This document shows positions 1-5,028 of a stretch of 5,694 nt of DNA, piece after piece. Position numbers and translations under genes: made by a program. The notes beneath the pieces were generated by a model, which was not told the DNA's origin, did no database searches, and saw nothing but the letters and a program-made list of their open reading frames with translations. Location: assembly GCA_025352585.1 (NCBI GenBank), contig JANXTD010000384.1, positions 1 to 5,694 of the forward strand, read 5' to 3'. This DNA is from Fimbriiglobus sp. (GTDB lineage: Bacteria; Planctomycetota; Planctomycetia; Gemmatales; Gemmataceae). The stretch's first letter is position 1. The number at the start of each line of letters is the position of its first letter.

Positions 1-327
1 GGTGTAGTGGATGGTGACGCTGGCCCCAGGCGGGCACGCGCCCTCGACGGTGCCGACCTTCACGTCCCAGGTCTTGAGGCCGTTGCCGGCGTCCTGCCAC
101 TCCGGGGCGTCGGGCGACGGCATCGCGTCGGTCATGCCGGCGTCGTTGGCGTCGGCCGGCTCGACCGCCACGCGGTTACCCTTGGCGGCGGCGCTGGGGG
201 CGAGCGGCTTGCCCGGCGCGGGCTTCTCGCCCCACTCGCTGGAGTAGACGAGGACGCCGACGAGCAGCACCACGGCCGACGCCGCGAGGGCCGGCCCGAG
301 AACCCGCACGATGCCCTGCTTGTCCAC
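1..327 (-). CDS. Membrane-anchored FKBP-type peptidyl-prolyl cis-trans isomerase (3' end beyond window)
   Basis: The reading frame is open from a GTG at 327 to the window edge, giving the first 109 residues. Residues 9-30 form one hydrophobic segment (LGPALAASAVVLLVGVLVY) after a short N-terminus carrying K3 and R8, so it is an uncleaved signal anchor or signal peptide. Residues 31-80 are a Pro/Ala-rich linker. From about residue 81 the sequence GLKTWDVKVG...GASVTIHYT matches the first strands of the FKBP fold (usual form GLKYxDxxVGTG...GxxVxVHYTG). FKBPs catalyse cis-trans isomerisation of proline peptide bonds; this one should act outside the cytoplasmic membrane as a folding helper. The GTG is chosen because GGAG at 337-334 lies six bases upstream and an in-frame TAA lies further up. 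The usual GTG turn reads GTV here. The active-site residues lie beyond the window, so activity cannot be judged. The gene is divergent from the TPR gene. Confidence 0.82.
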   Translation of the reverse strand, partial: MDKQGIVRVLGPALAASAVVLLVGVLVYSSEWGEKPAPGKPLAPSAAAKGNRVAVEPADANDAGMTDAMPSPDAPEWQDAGNGLKTWDVKVGTVEGACPPGASVTIHYT

Positions 328-371
328 GTCTTGCTCCGCCCGGAATGCGTGCCGCGATCCACGATTCAGCG

Positions 372-377
372 ATTATA
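372..377 (-). promoter_or_regulatory. Putative -10 box (TATAAT) for the FKBP gene
   Basis: On the minus strand positions 377-372 read TATAAT, a perfect sigma-70 -10 hexamer in an otherwise very GC-rich gap. Transcription would start near 365 and give a leader of about 38 bases before the GTG at 327. No TTGACA-like -35 is visible 16-18 bases upstream, where the sequence is GC only. On the plus strand the same bases include TATAGT (374-379), so the site could also serve the divergent TPR gene. Confidence 0.35.
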
Positions 378-422
378 GTGGGCACCGCGGCGCGGGCCGC
401 GGATTCCCCGACTTCGCAACCC

Positions 423-427
423 GGAGG
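423..427 (+). promoter_or_regulatory. Ribosome binding site deciding the TPR gene start
   Basis: GGAGG at 423-427 is a near-perfect Shine-Dalgarno sequence six bases before the GTG at 434. It is the main reason for placing the start there and not at the ATG at 311 or the GTG at 428, which overlaps the site. Confidence 0.6.
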
Positions 428-433
428 GTGGCC

Positions 434-1288
434 GTGGCCCCCAAACTCTCGCTGGCCGTCGCGGCCCTCGCGCTCACGATGTGTGCCCTCACCCCGAACG
501 CCGGCCGGGCGCAAGACGACCCGCTCCGCAAGGCCGAGGAGGCGTACCGCAAGGACGACTTCAAGGCGGCGATCGAGCAGGCGAAGCTCGCCGCCGCCGC
601 GGAGCCGAAGCGCCTCGAGCCGCGCATGCTGCTGGGCCTCGCGTCCGGGCAGTCGCGCGACCAGGCGGGGGCGGTCGCGGCGTTCACGGCGGCGCTGGCG
701 ATCGAGCCGAAGAACGTCAGCGCCCTCGACCGCCGCGGCGACGCGCTGCTGAAGTCGGGCAAGTACGCCGAGGCCGTGGCCGACTTCGACGCAGTGCTCG
801 CCCTCCGGCCGGAACTCGCCCCGGAGCACTGGCGGCGCGGCATCGCCCTGTACTACGCCGGCAAATTCGCCGAGGGCGTGGCGCAGTTCGAGACGCACCG
901 CAAGGCCAACCCCGAGGACGTGGAGAACGCCGCCTGGCACTACCTGTGCAACGCCAAGGTCGCCGGCAAGGAGAAGGCGCGGGCGCAACTCATCGCCGTG
1001 ACCCGCGACCCGCGCGTGCCGATGGCCGAGGTGCAGAAGCTCTTCGCCGGCCAACTGCAACCGGCCGACGTGCTGGCCGCCGCCGACAAGTTGAAGCCCG
1101 ACACCGAGGCCGGCAAGGAGGCCCGCTTCTACGCCAACCTGTACGTCGCACTCCACTACGAGTCGGCCGGCGACGACGCCAAGCGCACCGAGCACCTGAC
1201 GGCCGCGGTCGAGAAGTACAAGATCGGCCACTACATGTGGGACGTGGCCGACGCCGAGTTGACGACGCTGAAGGCGGCGAAAAAGTGA
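434..1288 (+). CDS. Exported tetratricopeptide-repeat (TPR) protein
   Basis: The protein has 284 residues from a GTG at 434. This start is preferred because GGAGG at 423-427 lies six bases upstream and it puts a clean signal peptide at the N-terminus: K4, hydrophobic residues 5-20, probable cleavage after GRA (residue 26). Starting at the upstream in-frame ATG at 311 would add 41 residues of non-coding character and bury the signal. Four TPR units follow at roughly 29-60, 61-94, 95-128 and 129-162, each with the typical Ala/Gly/Tyr/Pro pattern (for example GDALLKSGKYAEAVADFDAVLALRP). The C-terminal part, 163-284, is helical and less regular; its RFYANLYVALHYESAG stretch looks like a further degenerate repeat. 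TPR arrays are protein-binding scaffolds; no enzymatic domain is seen and the partner is unknown. C17 follows LTM, a poor lipobox, so lipidation is unlikely. The gene converges on the polyketide synthase gene with four bases between stops. Confidence 0.85.
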   Translation: MAPKLSLAVAALALTMCALTPNAGRAQDDPLRKAEEAYRKDDFKAAIEQAKLAAAAEPKRLEPRMLLGLASGQSRDQAGAVAAFTAALAIEPKNVSALDRRGDALLKSGKYAEAVADFDAVLALRPELAPEHWRRGIALYYAGKFAEGVAQFETHRKANPEDVENAAWHYLCNAKVAGKEKARAQLIAVTRDPRVPMAEVQKLFAGQLQPADVLAAADKLKPDTEAGKEARFYANLYVALHYESAGDDAKRTEHLTAAVEKYKIGHYMWDVADAELTTLKAAKK

Positions 1289-1297
1289 CTGGTCACT
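1284..1297. repeat. Palindrome holding both convergent stop codons
   Basis: AGTGACTGGTCACT is a perfect inverted repeat (AGTGAC / GTCACT) around a two-base centre. One TGA stop (1286-1288) ends the TPR gene on the plus strand and the other (1295-1293) ends the polyketide synthase gene on the minus strand; they sit symmetrically in the two arms. The stem is only five to six pairs with a very short loop and has no T-tract, so it is not a convincing intrinsic terminator. It may simply reflect the two facing stops. Confidence 0.6.
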
Positions 1298-2384
1298 CGA
1301 TCAGCGCCGCCTCGGCCACGAGGCCGGGGCCGAACGCGATCAGCACCGTCGGGCCGGTCGCGGCCTGCTGGTACAGGCGCTCCAGAATGAACAGCACCGT
1401 CGGCGACGACATGTTGCCGTAGTCGGCGAGGATGCCGCGCGACGGGGCCATCTGCTCCGGCGTCAGGTTCAGCGTCTCCTGGACGCCCGAGAGGATGCGC
1501 GGGCCGCCGGGGTGAATCGCCCAGTGCTTCACGCCCTCCGGGGTGAGCCCGGACTTCGCCAGCCACGTCGTCAGCCACGGCCGCAGGTGCGCCGCGATCA
1601 TCGGCGCGATGCGTTGCGACAGGGTCATCTCGAAGCCGTGGTCGCCGATCGTCCACCCCATGTCGCCGCCGGAGTCGGGCAAGACGCACGACCCGGTCGC
1701 GGTGACCGCCGGGGCCTTCCCGATGGCGCGGCCGACGCCGACGACGGCGGCCGCGCCGTCGGCGAACAGGGCGTTGGCGACGACCTTGTCGGACTCGGGG
1801 CCGGTGTAGTAGTGGATGCTGCACAGCTCGACGCAGGCCACGAGCACGACGGCGTCCGGGTTCTGCGCGATGGCGTGGGCGGCGCGCAGGCCGTTAATCG
1901 CGCCGTGGCAGCCCATGTACCCGACGTGCAGCCGCTCGACGTTCGGCGACAGGCCGAGTTCCTTCGACAAGATCAGGTCCACGCCGGGGGCGACGAAGCC
2001 GGTACACGACACGGTGACGAGGTGGGTGACCTTGGCCGGGGCGACTCCGGAGGCGTCGAGGGCGCGGTGGGCGGCTTGGAGGGCGAGCGCCGGGGCGTGC
2101 TGGGCGTACAGCGCCATGCGGCAGGCGGTGCGCGGGCCGCGGCTGTCGGGGCCGGGGAGGTACGGCGAGCCGGAGGTGCGCGTGCCGTTGACCATGTCGG
2201 CGACGAACTCCTCGCCCAAGACTTGGTGCCGGGTCTTCACGCCGGAGCGCTCGTAGACGGGGCCGAGCCAGGCGGCCCCGGCGACGGCGGGGTCGCTCAG
2301 GAGGCGGGCGGCGGTCAGGGCGTCGGCCTGGCGGGTGACGGGGGGCGGCACCGCAGTCCCCAGGCCCAGAATCGTCAGCGGCAT
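1293..2384 (-). CDS. Type III polyketide synthase (chalcone/stilbene synthase family, bacterial alkylpyrone/alkylresorcinol type)
   Basis: The 363-residue protein has the normal family length and the thiolase fold in full. The catalytic triad is visible: C159 in MGCHGAINGLR, H291 in HWAIHPGGPRIL and N324 in DYGNMSSPTVLFIL. The C-terminal FGPG loop (351-354) and the CTGFVAPGVD segment (127-136) are also conserved. F251 in GDHGFEMTLS probably corresponds to the second gatekeeper phenylalanine of plant chalcone synthase. These homodimeric enzymes load an acyl-CoA or acyl-ACP starter, extend it with malonyl-CoA and cyclise it. Bacterial members of this kind often use long fatty acyl starters and make alkylpyrones or alkylresorcinols; the substrate here is not determined by the sequence. 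The ATG at 2384 is chosen because it overlaps the flavoprotein stop as TGATG and the protein then begins at the conserved first strand (MPLTILGLGTAVP). GGGG lies six bases upstream. It is the last gene of the three-gene operon. Confidence 0.93.
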   Translation of the reverse strand: MPLTILGLGTAVPPPVTRQADALTAARLLSDPAVAGAAWLGPVYERSGVKTRHQVLGEEFVADMVNGTRTSGSPYLPGPDSRGPRTACRMALYAQHAPALALQAAHRALDASGVAPAKVTHLVTVSCTGFVAPGVDLILSKELGLSPNVERLHVGYMGCHGAINGLRAAHAIAQNPDAVVLVACVELCSIHYYTGPESDKVVANALFADGAAAVVGVGRAIGKAPAVTATGSCVLPDSGGDMGWTIGDHGFEMTLSQRIAPMIAAHLRPWLTTWLAKSGLTPEGVKHWAIHPGGPRILSGVQETLNLTPEQMAPSRGILADYGNMSSPTVLFILERLYQQAATGPTVLIAFGPGLVAEAALIE

Positions 2385-3499
2385 CAAATTCCCCGGAGCG
2401 AGGCAGTGAGTGGACGGTTCAGTTGACGCACCACCGGCCCCGCCGCGGCCGGCCACCCCTGCAAAACCTGAACCACGACGCCGCAAAGCCGCGGGGCCCG
2501 CAAGACCGCCGCGATCGCCCGGCAGGGATACTGCCGCGCTACGACGTGCTTACGGTACGCCCCGCGCCAGGCGGCGGCGACCGCCTCGCCGTCGGGGAGG
2601 GCCAACAGTGGGGCGAGGCTGGCGGCCCCGGCGACGGCCCACGCCATCCCCTCGCCGGTAAACGGCTCGATGTAGCCCGCCGCGTCGCCCACCGCGAACC
2701 AGCCCGGCCCGGCGATCTGCTGGCTGCGGCGCGTCAGCGGCGGCGTGCCCTTCCAGGGAGCATTCAACGGCAGGGTCGGCATCCCCGCCTCACGCAACAC
2801 GGCGTCGGCGGCGGCGGCGAGTGAGCCGGACGCCCGGACGTGGGCCGCGTCGAAGGCGGCCGCCACGTCGAGCCGGCCGTCCTCGAGCCGCACCAGCCCG
2901 ACGTAACCGCCGCGGCCCGCGCCCAGATAAATCGTGCCCCGCGCGTAGTCACCCGCAGGGTAATCGATCACGGTGCCGGCCCCGAGTCGCGCCGTCGGCG
3001 ACACGACCGGGTCGGGGTTGAGCAGCCGACCGTTCAGCCCGCTGGCATCGACGAGTTGTCGCGCCCGCACCGGCCCGCCGGCGTCGAGGTGCCAGACGCC
3101 GGCGTCGCGCCCCCCGAGTTTGACGGCGACCCCCTGGCGAAAGTTTGCCCCGGCGTCGGTCGCCGCGCGGATCAGCGCCCCGTCGAAGGCGTCCCGCGAC
3201 AAACTCACGGAGCCGACTTGCGGCAGCGTTGCCGTGCGGCCCTTCGCGGCCAGCGCGACGCGGGTCAGCGGCACCGCCCCGAGTTTGTGCGGCAGGTCGC
3301 CGAGGCCGACGGCGGCGAGGGCTGACAGGGCGTGGGCGTTCAGGCAGCAGCCGCAGACCTTGCGGCGCGGGAAGGTCGCCTTGTCGAGCAGGATCACCGA
3401 CAGGCCACGCCGGGCCGCCGCGTAGGCCGTGACCGCGCCGGCCGGCCCCGCGCCGACGACCGCCACGTCCCACACCGCCGCGGTCAAGACGCCCGCCAT
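2384..3499 (-). CDS. FAD-dependent oxidoreductase, geranylgeranyl-reductase / aromatic hydroxylase type
   Basis: This 371-residue flavoprotein has the N-terminal dinucleotide-binding motif VVGAGPAG (14-21) with the ribose-binding acidic residue in ILLDK (D39). The second FAD motif GDAAGYIEPFTGEGM lies at 271-285. The segment FPRRKVCGCCLN (43-54) corresponds to the PRxKxCGG region of geranylgeranyl reductases. No transmembrane segment is seen. The family either reduces isoprenoid double bonds or, in relatives such as UbiH, hydroxylates aromatic rings. Beside a type III polyketide synthase, oxidation of a phenolic lipid ring towards a quinone is the likelier job, as for the flavoprotein of the srs operon. 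That role is inferred from context. The ATG at 3499 overlaps the methyltransferase gene by 16 bases and lacks a clear ribosome site. A TTG at 3487 (overlapping the stop as TTGA) or a GTG at 3475, just before the FAD motif, are alternative starts. Confidence 0.88.
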   Translation of the reverse strand: MAGVLTAAVWDVAVVGAGPAGAVTAYAAARRGLSVILLDKATFPRRKVCGCCLNAHALSALAAVGLGDLPHKLGAVPLTRVALAAKGRTATLPQVGSVSLSRDAFDGALIRAATDAGANFRQGVAVKLGGRDAGVWHLDAGGPVRARQLVDASGLNGRLLNPDPVVSPTARLGAGTVIDYPAGDYARGTIYLGAGRGGYVGLVRLEDGRLDVAAAFDAAHVRASGSLAAAADAVLREAGMPTLPLNAPWKGTPPLTRRSQQIAGPGWFAVGDAAGYIEPFTGEGMAWAVAGAASLAPLLALPDGEAVAAAWRGAYRKHVVARQYPCRAIAAVLRAPRLCGVVVQVLQGWPAAAGPVVRQLNRPLTASLRGI

Positions 3500-4212
3500 T
3501 CGAGGATCATGCGGCCGGGGAAGCGTGGCGCGACGGTCGCCCCGTCGAGGCCGCCGTCGTGCGCCAGCGTCAGCAGCTCGGCCGGGGTGAAGGCGGCGCG
3601 CACCGAGAGCGGTCCGTCGGTGCGGACGACGTGGGAGCGCGAGAAGGCCCGCGAGGCGACCCAGACGACGGCGAAGTTGAACGCCGAGCGGGCCAGGTCG
3701 TTGACGACGACCAGCCGCGGCCCGGCTGCCACCATCCGCCGGAACAGCTTCGTGGCGTCGCCGTCGTCGAGGTGGTGCAGGAACAGCGAGCAGACGATGG
3801 CGTCGTAGCCCCTGGGCAGCGGGTCGCCCAGCACGTTGGCCTGGAAGAACTTCGCCGGCAGGCCGCTCGCCGTCGCCGCCTCGGTCGCCGCGGCCACGGC
3901 AACGGGGCTGAGGTCGCAGCCGGCGGCGTCCAAGGACACCCCCGCGTGGCGGGCCTTGTGGACGAGGTCGAGCAGCACGTCGCCGCTGCCGGTCGCCACG
4001 TCGAGCAGCTTAAGCGACCGGCCGGGCGTCGCGGCGGCGAGACGGCGGATCGCGGGCCAGACGGCGGCGGCACTGCGCGAGACGCGGTTGAGCCGCGCCA
4101 GGCCGGCCAGGGCGTGGCGGTGCGCGGCGGGGTCGAGGGCGGGGTCGTCCATCAACTCCGGGCGGCGGTCGCGGAGGCTCAGGGCGAAGCGCGGGGCGAG
4201 CGGGGTGGGCAT
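3484..4212 (-). CDS. Class I SAM-dependent methyltransferase, first gene of the polyketide operon
   Basis: The protein has 242 residues from the ATG at 4212. The SAM-binding motif I is LLDVATGSGD (69-78), motif II ends in GCDLSP (98-103), the acidic post-II segment precedes NVLGDPLP (126-133), and YDAIVCSLFLHHLDD (136-150) is the motif IV region. The N-terminal stretch RRPELMDDPALDP (16-28), followed by helices, is probably the substrate cap. Such enzymes transfer a methyl group from SAM to O, N or C atoms. Next to a type III polyketide synthase, O- or C-methylation of a phenolic lipid or pyrone is the best guess. No membrane segment is seen. An in-frame GTG at 4248 would add 12 residues but has no better ribosome site, and the ATG gives the more natural N-terminus. 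Neither start has a Shine-Dalgarno sequence, which fits the leaderless promoter proposed just upstream. The gene overlaps the next one by 16 bases. Confidence 0.85.
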   Translation of the reverse strand: MPTPLAPRFALSLRDRRPELMDDPALDPAAHRHALAGLARLNRVSRSAAAVWPAIRRLAAATPGRSLKLLDVATGSGDVLLDLVHKARHAGVSLDAAGCDLSPVAVAAATEAATASGLPAKFFQANVLGDPLPRGYDAIVCSLFLHHLDDGDATKLFRRMVAAGPRLVVVNDLARSAFNFAVVWVASRAFSRSHVVRTDGPLSVRAAFTPAELLTLAHDGGLDGATVAPRFPGRMILEWRAS

Positions 4213-4218
4213 GGCCGC

Positions 4219-4247
4219 ATTATCAGCACGTCCCGCGCCAAGGTCCA
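4219..4247 (-). promoter_or_regulatory. Putative sigma-70 promoter giving a leaderless polyketide-operon mRNA
   Basis: On the minus strand TGGACC (4247-4242) matches TTGACA at four of six positions and GATAAT (4224-4219) matches TATAAT at five of six, with a 17-base spacer. Six bases (GCGGCC) separate the -10 from the A at 4212, so the expected transcription start falls on the start codon itself. The absence of a Shine-Dalgarno sequence before 4212 agrees with this. It is a sequence prediction only. Confidence 0.38.
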
Positions 4248-4248
4248 C

Positions 4249-4273
4249 CCGCCGGCGTCAGAATTGCCGGCGG
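4249..4273. repeat. 8-bp perfect inverted repeat next to the proposed -35, possible operator
   Basis: CCGCCGGC (4249-4256) and GCCGGCGG (4266-4273) are exact reverse complements separated by nine bases containing AGAATT. The repeat abuts the proposed -35 of the polyketide operon (4247-4242) from upstream, with one base between. Position and symmetry suit a dimeric regulator site. In DNA this GC-rich such repeats also arise by chance, so the functional reading is tentative. Confidence 0.4.
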
Positions 4274-4305
4274 TGCGCCCGCGCCCGCCACACCCCCGCG
4301 CCGTC

Positions 4306-4322
4306 CGTACCATGCACGTACC
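4306..4322. repeat. Short direct repeat CGTACC-N5-CGTACC in the divergent intergenic region
   Basis: CGTACC occurs at 4306-4311 and again at 4317-4322, eleven bases apart, which is about one helical turn. Each copy contains the palindrome GTAC. It lies about 75 bases before the sigma factor start and 95 bases before the methyltransferase start. The rest of the gap (4213-4397) shows no recognisable sigma factor promoter and no small gene. Confidence 0.3.
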
Positions 4323-4397
4323 GGGGCCGGGGCGTTCTCACGGGCGATTCGCCAATCCGCCGCGGGGCGTGCGTCGTCGTGTTGGTGGGGTGGCCCC

Positions 4398-4973
4398 ATG
4401 AGGAGAGACGTGGGGACAGACTTGCCAGGCGATCCGGGCGGGCCAGGGGACCGCGGCGGCGCGGAGCACGCGCTCACCGCGATGTTCCGCGACATCCGCG
4501 ACGAGTTGATGTCCACGCTGGTCTACCTGTTGGGCAACGCCGACGACGCCCAAGAGGCGGCCCAGGAGGCGTTCCTGAAGTGCTGGCGGACGCGCGAGAG
4601 CGTCCCGGACATCCAAAATTTGCGCGCCTGGGTGTTCCGCGTGGCGATGAACACCGCGCGGGACACGCAGCGCAGCGCCTGGAGCCGCCGGGTCAAGCCG
4701 CTACTCGCCGAGGAGATCATGCTCTCGACGCGCGACCTCGCCCCCGGCCTGGCGCTCGAAGACCAGGAGACGCTGGCCCGCTTGCGGTCGGCGCTGGCGG
4801 AGTTGCGCCCTGAGGAGCAGGAAGTGTTCCTCTTGCGGCAGAACGGCGAGTTGACGTACGAGCAGATCGCCGAGGCCCGCGGCACGCCGGTCGGCACGAT
4901 CAAGACGCAGATGCGGGCGGCCTTACAGAAGCTACGCCGGGCGCTGAACCCGGACCCCCCGCCGCCGCCCTAA
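4398..4973 (+). CDS. ECF-type RNA polymerase sigma factor
   Basis: The protein has 191 residues with the two-domain layout of extracytoplasmic-function sigma factors. Region 2 spans about 26-96: FRDIRDELMSTLVYLLGN, then DAQEAAQEAFLKCWR (50-64, core-polymerase binding), then LRAWVFRVAMNTARDTQR (75-92, -10 recognition). After a linker, region 4 spans about 127-183 with LAELRPEEQEVFLLR and the helix-turn-helix LTYEQIAEARGTPVGTIKTQMRAA (152-175) for -35 recognition. It should redirect RNA polymerase to a small regulon. The N-terminal 25 residues are Gly/Pro-rich and unlike the rest, and the protein ends in a proline run. The ATG at 4398 follows a G-rich stretch (GGTGGGG). However, AGGAGA at 4401-4406 lies just before an in-frame GTG at 4410, so a start there, four residues shorter, is possible. 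The probable anti-sigma gene follows after 55 bases in the same direction. Confidence 0.9.
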   Translation: MRRDVGTDLPGDPGGPGDRGGAEHALTAMFRDIRDELMSTLVYLLGNADDAQEAAQEAFLKCWRTRESVPDIQNLRAWVFRVAMNTARDTQRSAWSRRVKPLLAEEIMLSTRDLAPGLALEDQETLARLRSALAELRPEEQEVFLLRQNGELTYEQIAEARGTPVGTIKTQMRAALQKLRRALNPDPPPPP

Positions 4974-5017
4974 GAGCGGGTGGCGAGGCGGCATGCGGCG
5001 GGGCAAGTGTGGGGACC

Positions 5018-5023
5018 GGGGAG
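5018..5023 (+). promoter_or_regulatory. Ribosome binding site of the anti-sigma gene
   Basis: GGGGAG at 5018-5023 sits five bases before the ATG at 5029 and fixes that start. The preceding part of the 55-base gap shows no terminator, in keeping with co-transcription with the sigma factor gene. Confidence 0.55.
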
Positions 5024-5028
5024 TTGCG

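Noticed and set aside
311..433. ATG at 311 as the start of the TPR protein
   Set aside because: It would overlap the FKBP gene start and its promoter, adds 41 residues without family character and has no ribosome site. The GTG at 434 has GGAGG and a signal peptide.
176..1231. Long minus-strand open frame of 351 codons opposite the TPR gene
   Set aside because: It lacks any recognisable motif and is rich in Arg, Gly, Val and Leu, as expected for the shadow of a high-GC gene. The plus-strand frame has a signal peptide, a ribosome site and clear TPR units.
1293..2384. Calling the synthase a plant-like chalcone or naringenin-chalcone synthase
   Set aside because: Only the family is shared. Bacterial members with flavoprotein and methyltransferase neighbours more often make pyrones or alkylresorcinols, and no phenylpropanoid genes are present.
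1512..2426. Plus-strand open frame of 304 codons opposite the polyketide synthase
   Set aside because: It has repetitive Gly/Arg/Val-rich composition and no motifs, while the opposite strand carries a complete catalytic triad in a family of fitting length.
2385..2486. N-terminal extension of the polyketide synthase by 34 residues
   Set aside because: It would lie wholly within the flavoprotein gene and is low-complexity. The ATG at 2384 gives the usual family N-terminus and a TGATG coupling.
4343..4353. Short palindrome GGCGATTCGCC as a regulatory site
   Set aside because: Five-base GC arms around one base are common by chance at this composition, and it has no clear relation to a promoter.
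3559..4401. Plus-strand open frame of 280 codons across the methyltransferase and the intergenic region
   Set aside because: It is Gly/Arg-rich without motifs and runs through the divergent promoter region. The minus-strand methyltransferase motifs are clear.
3836..4813. Plus-strand open frame of 325 codons overlapping the sigma factor
   Set aside because: Its second half is the sigma factor gene read in the wrong frame and its first half is antisense to the methyltransferase; no domain is visible.
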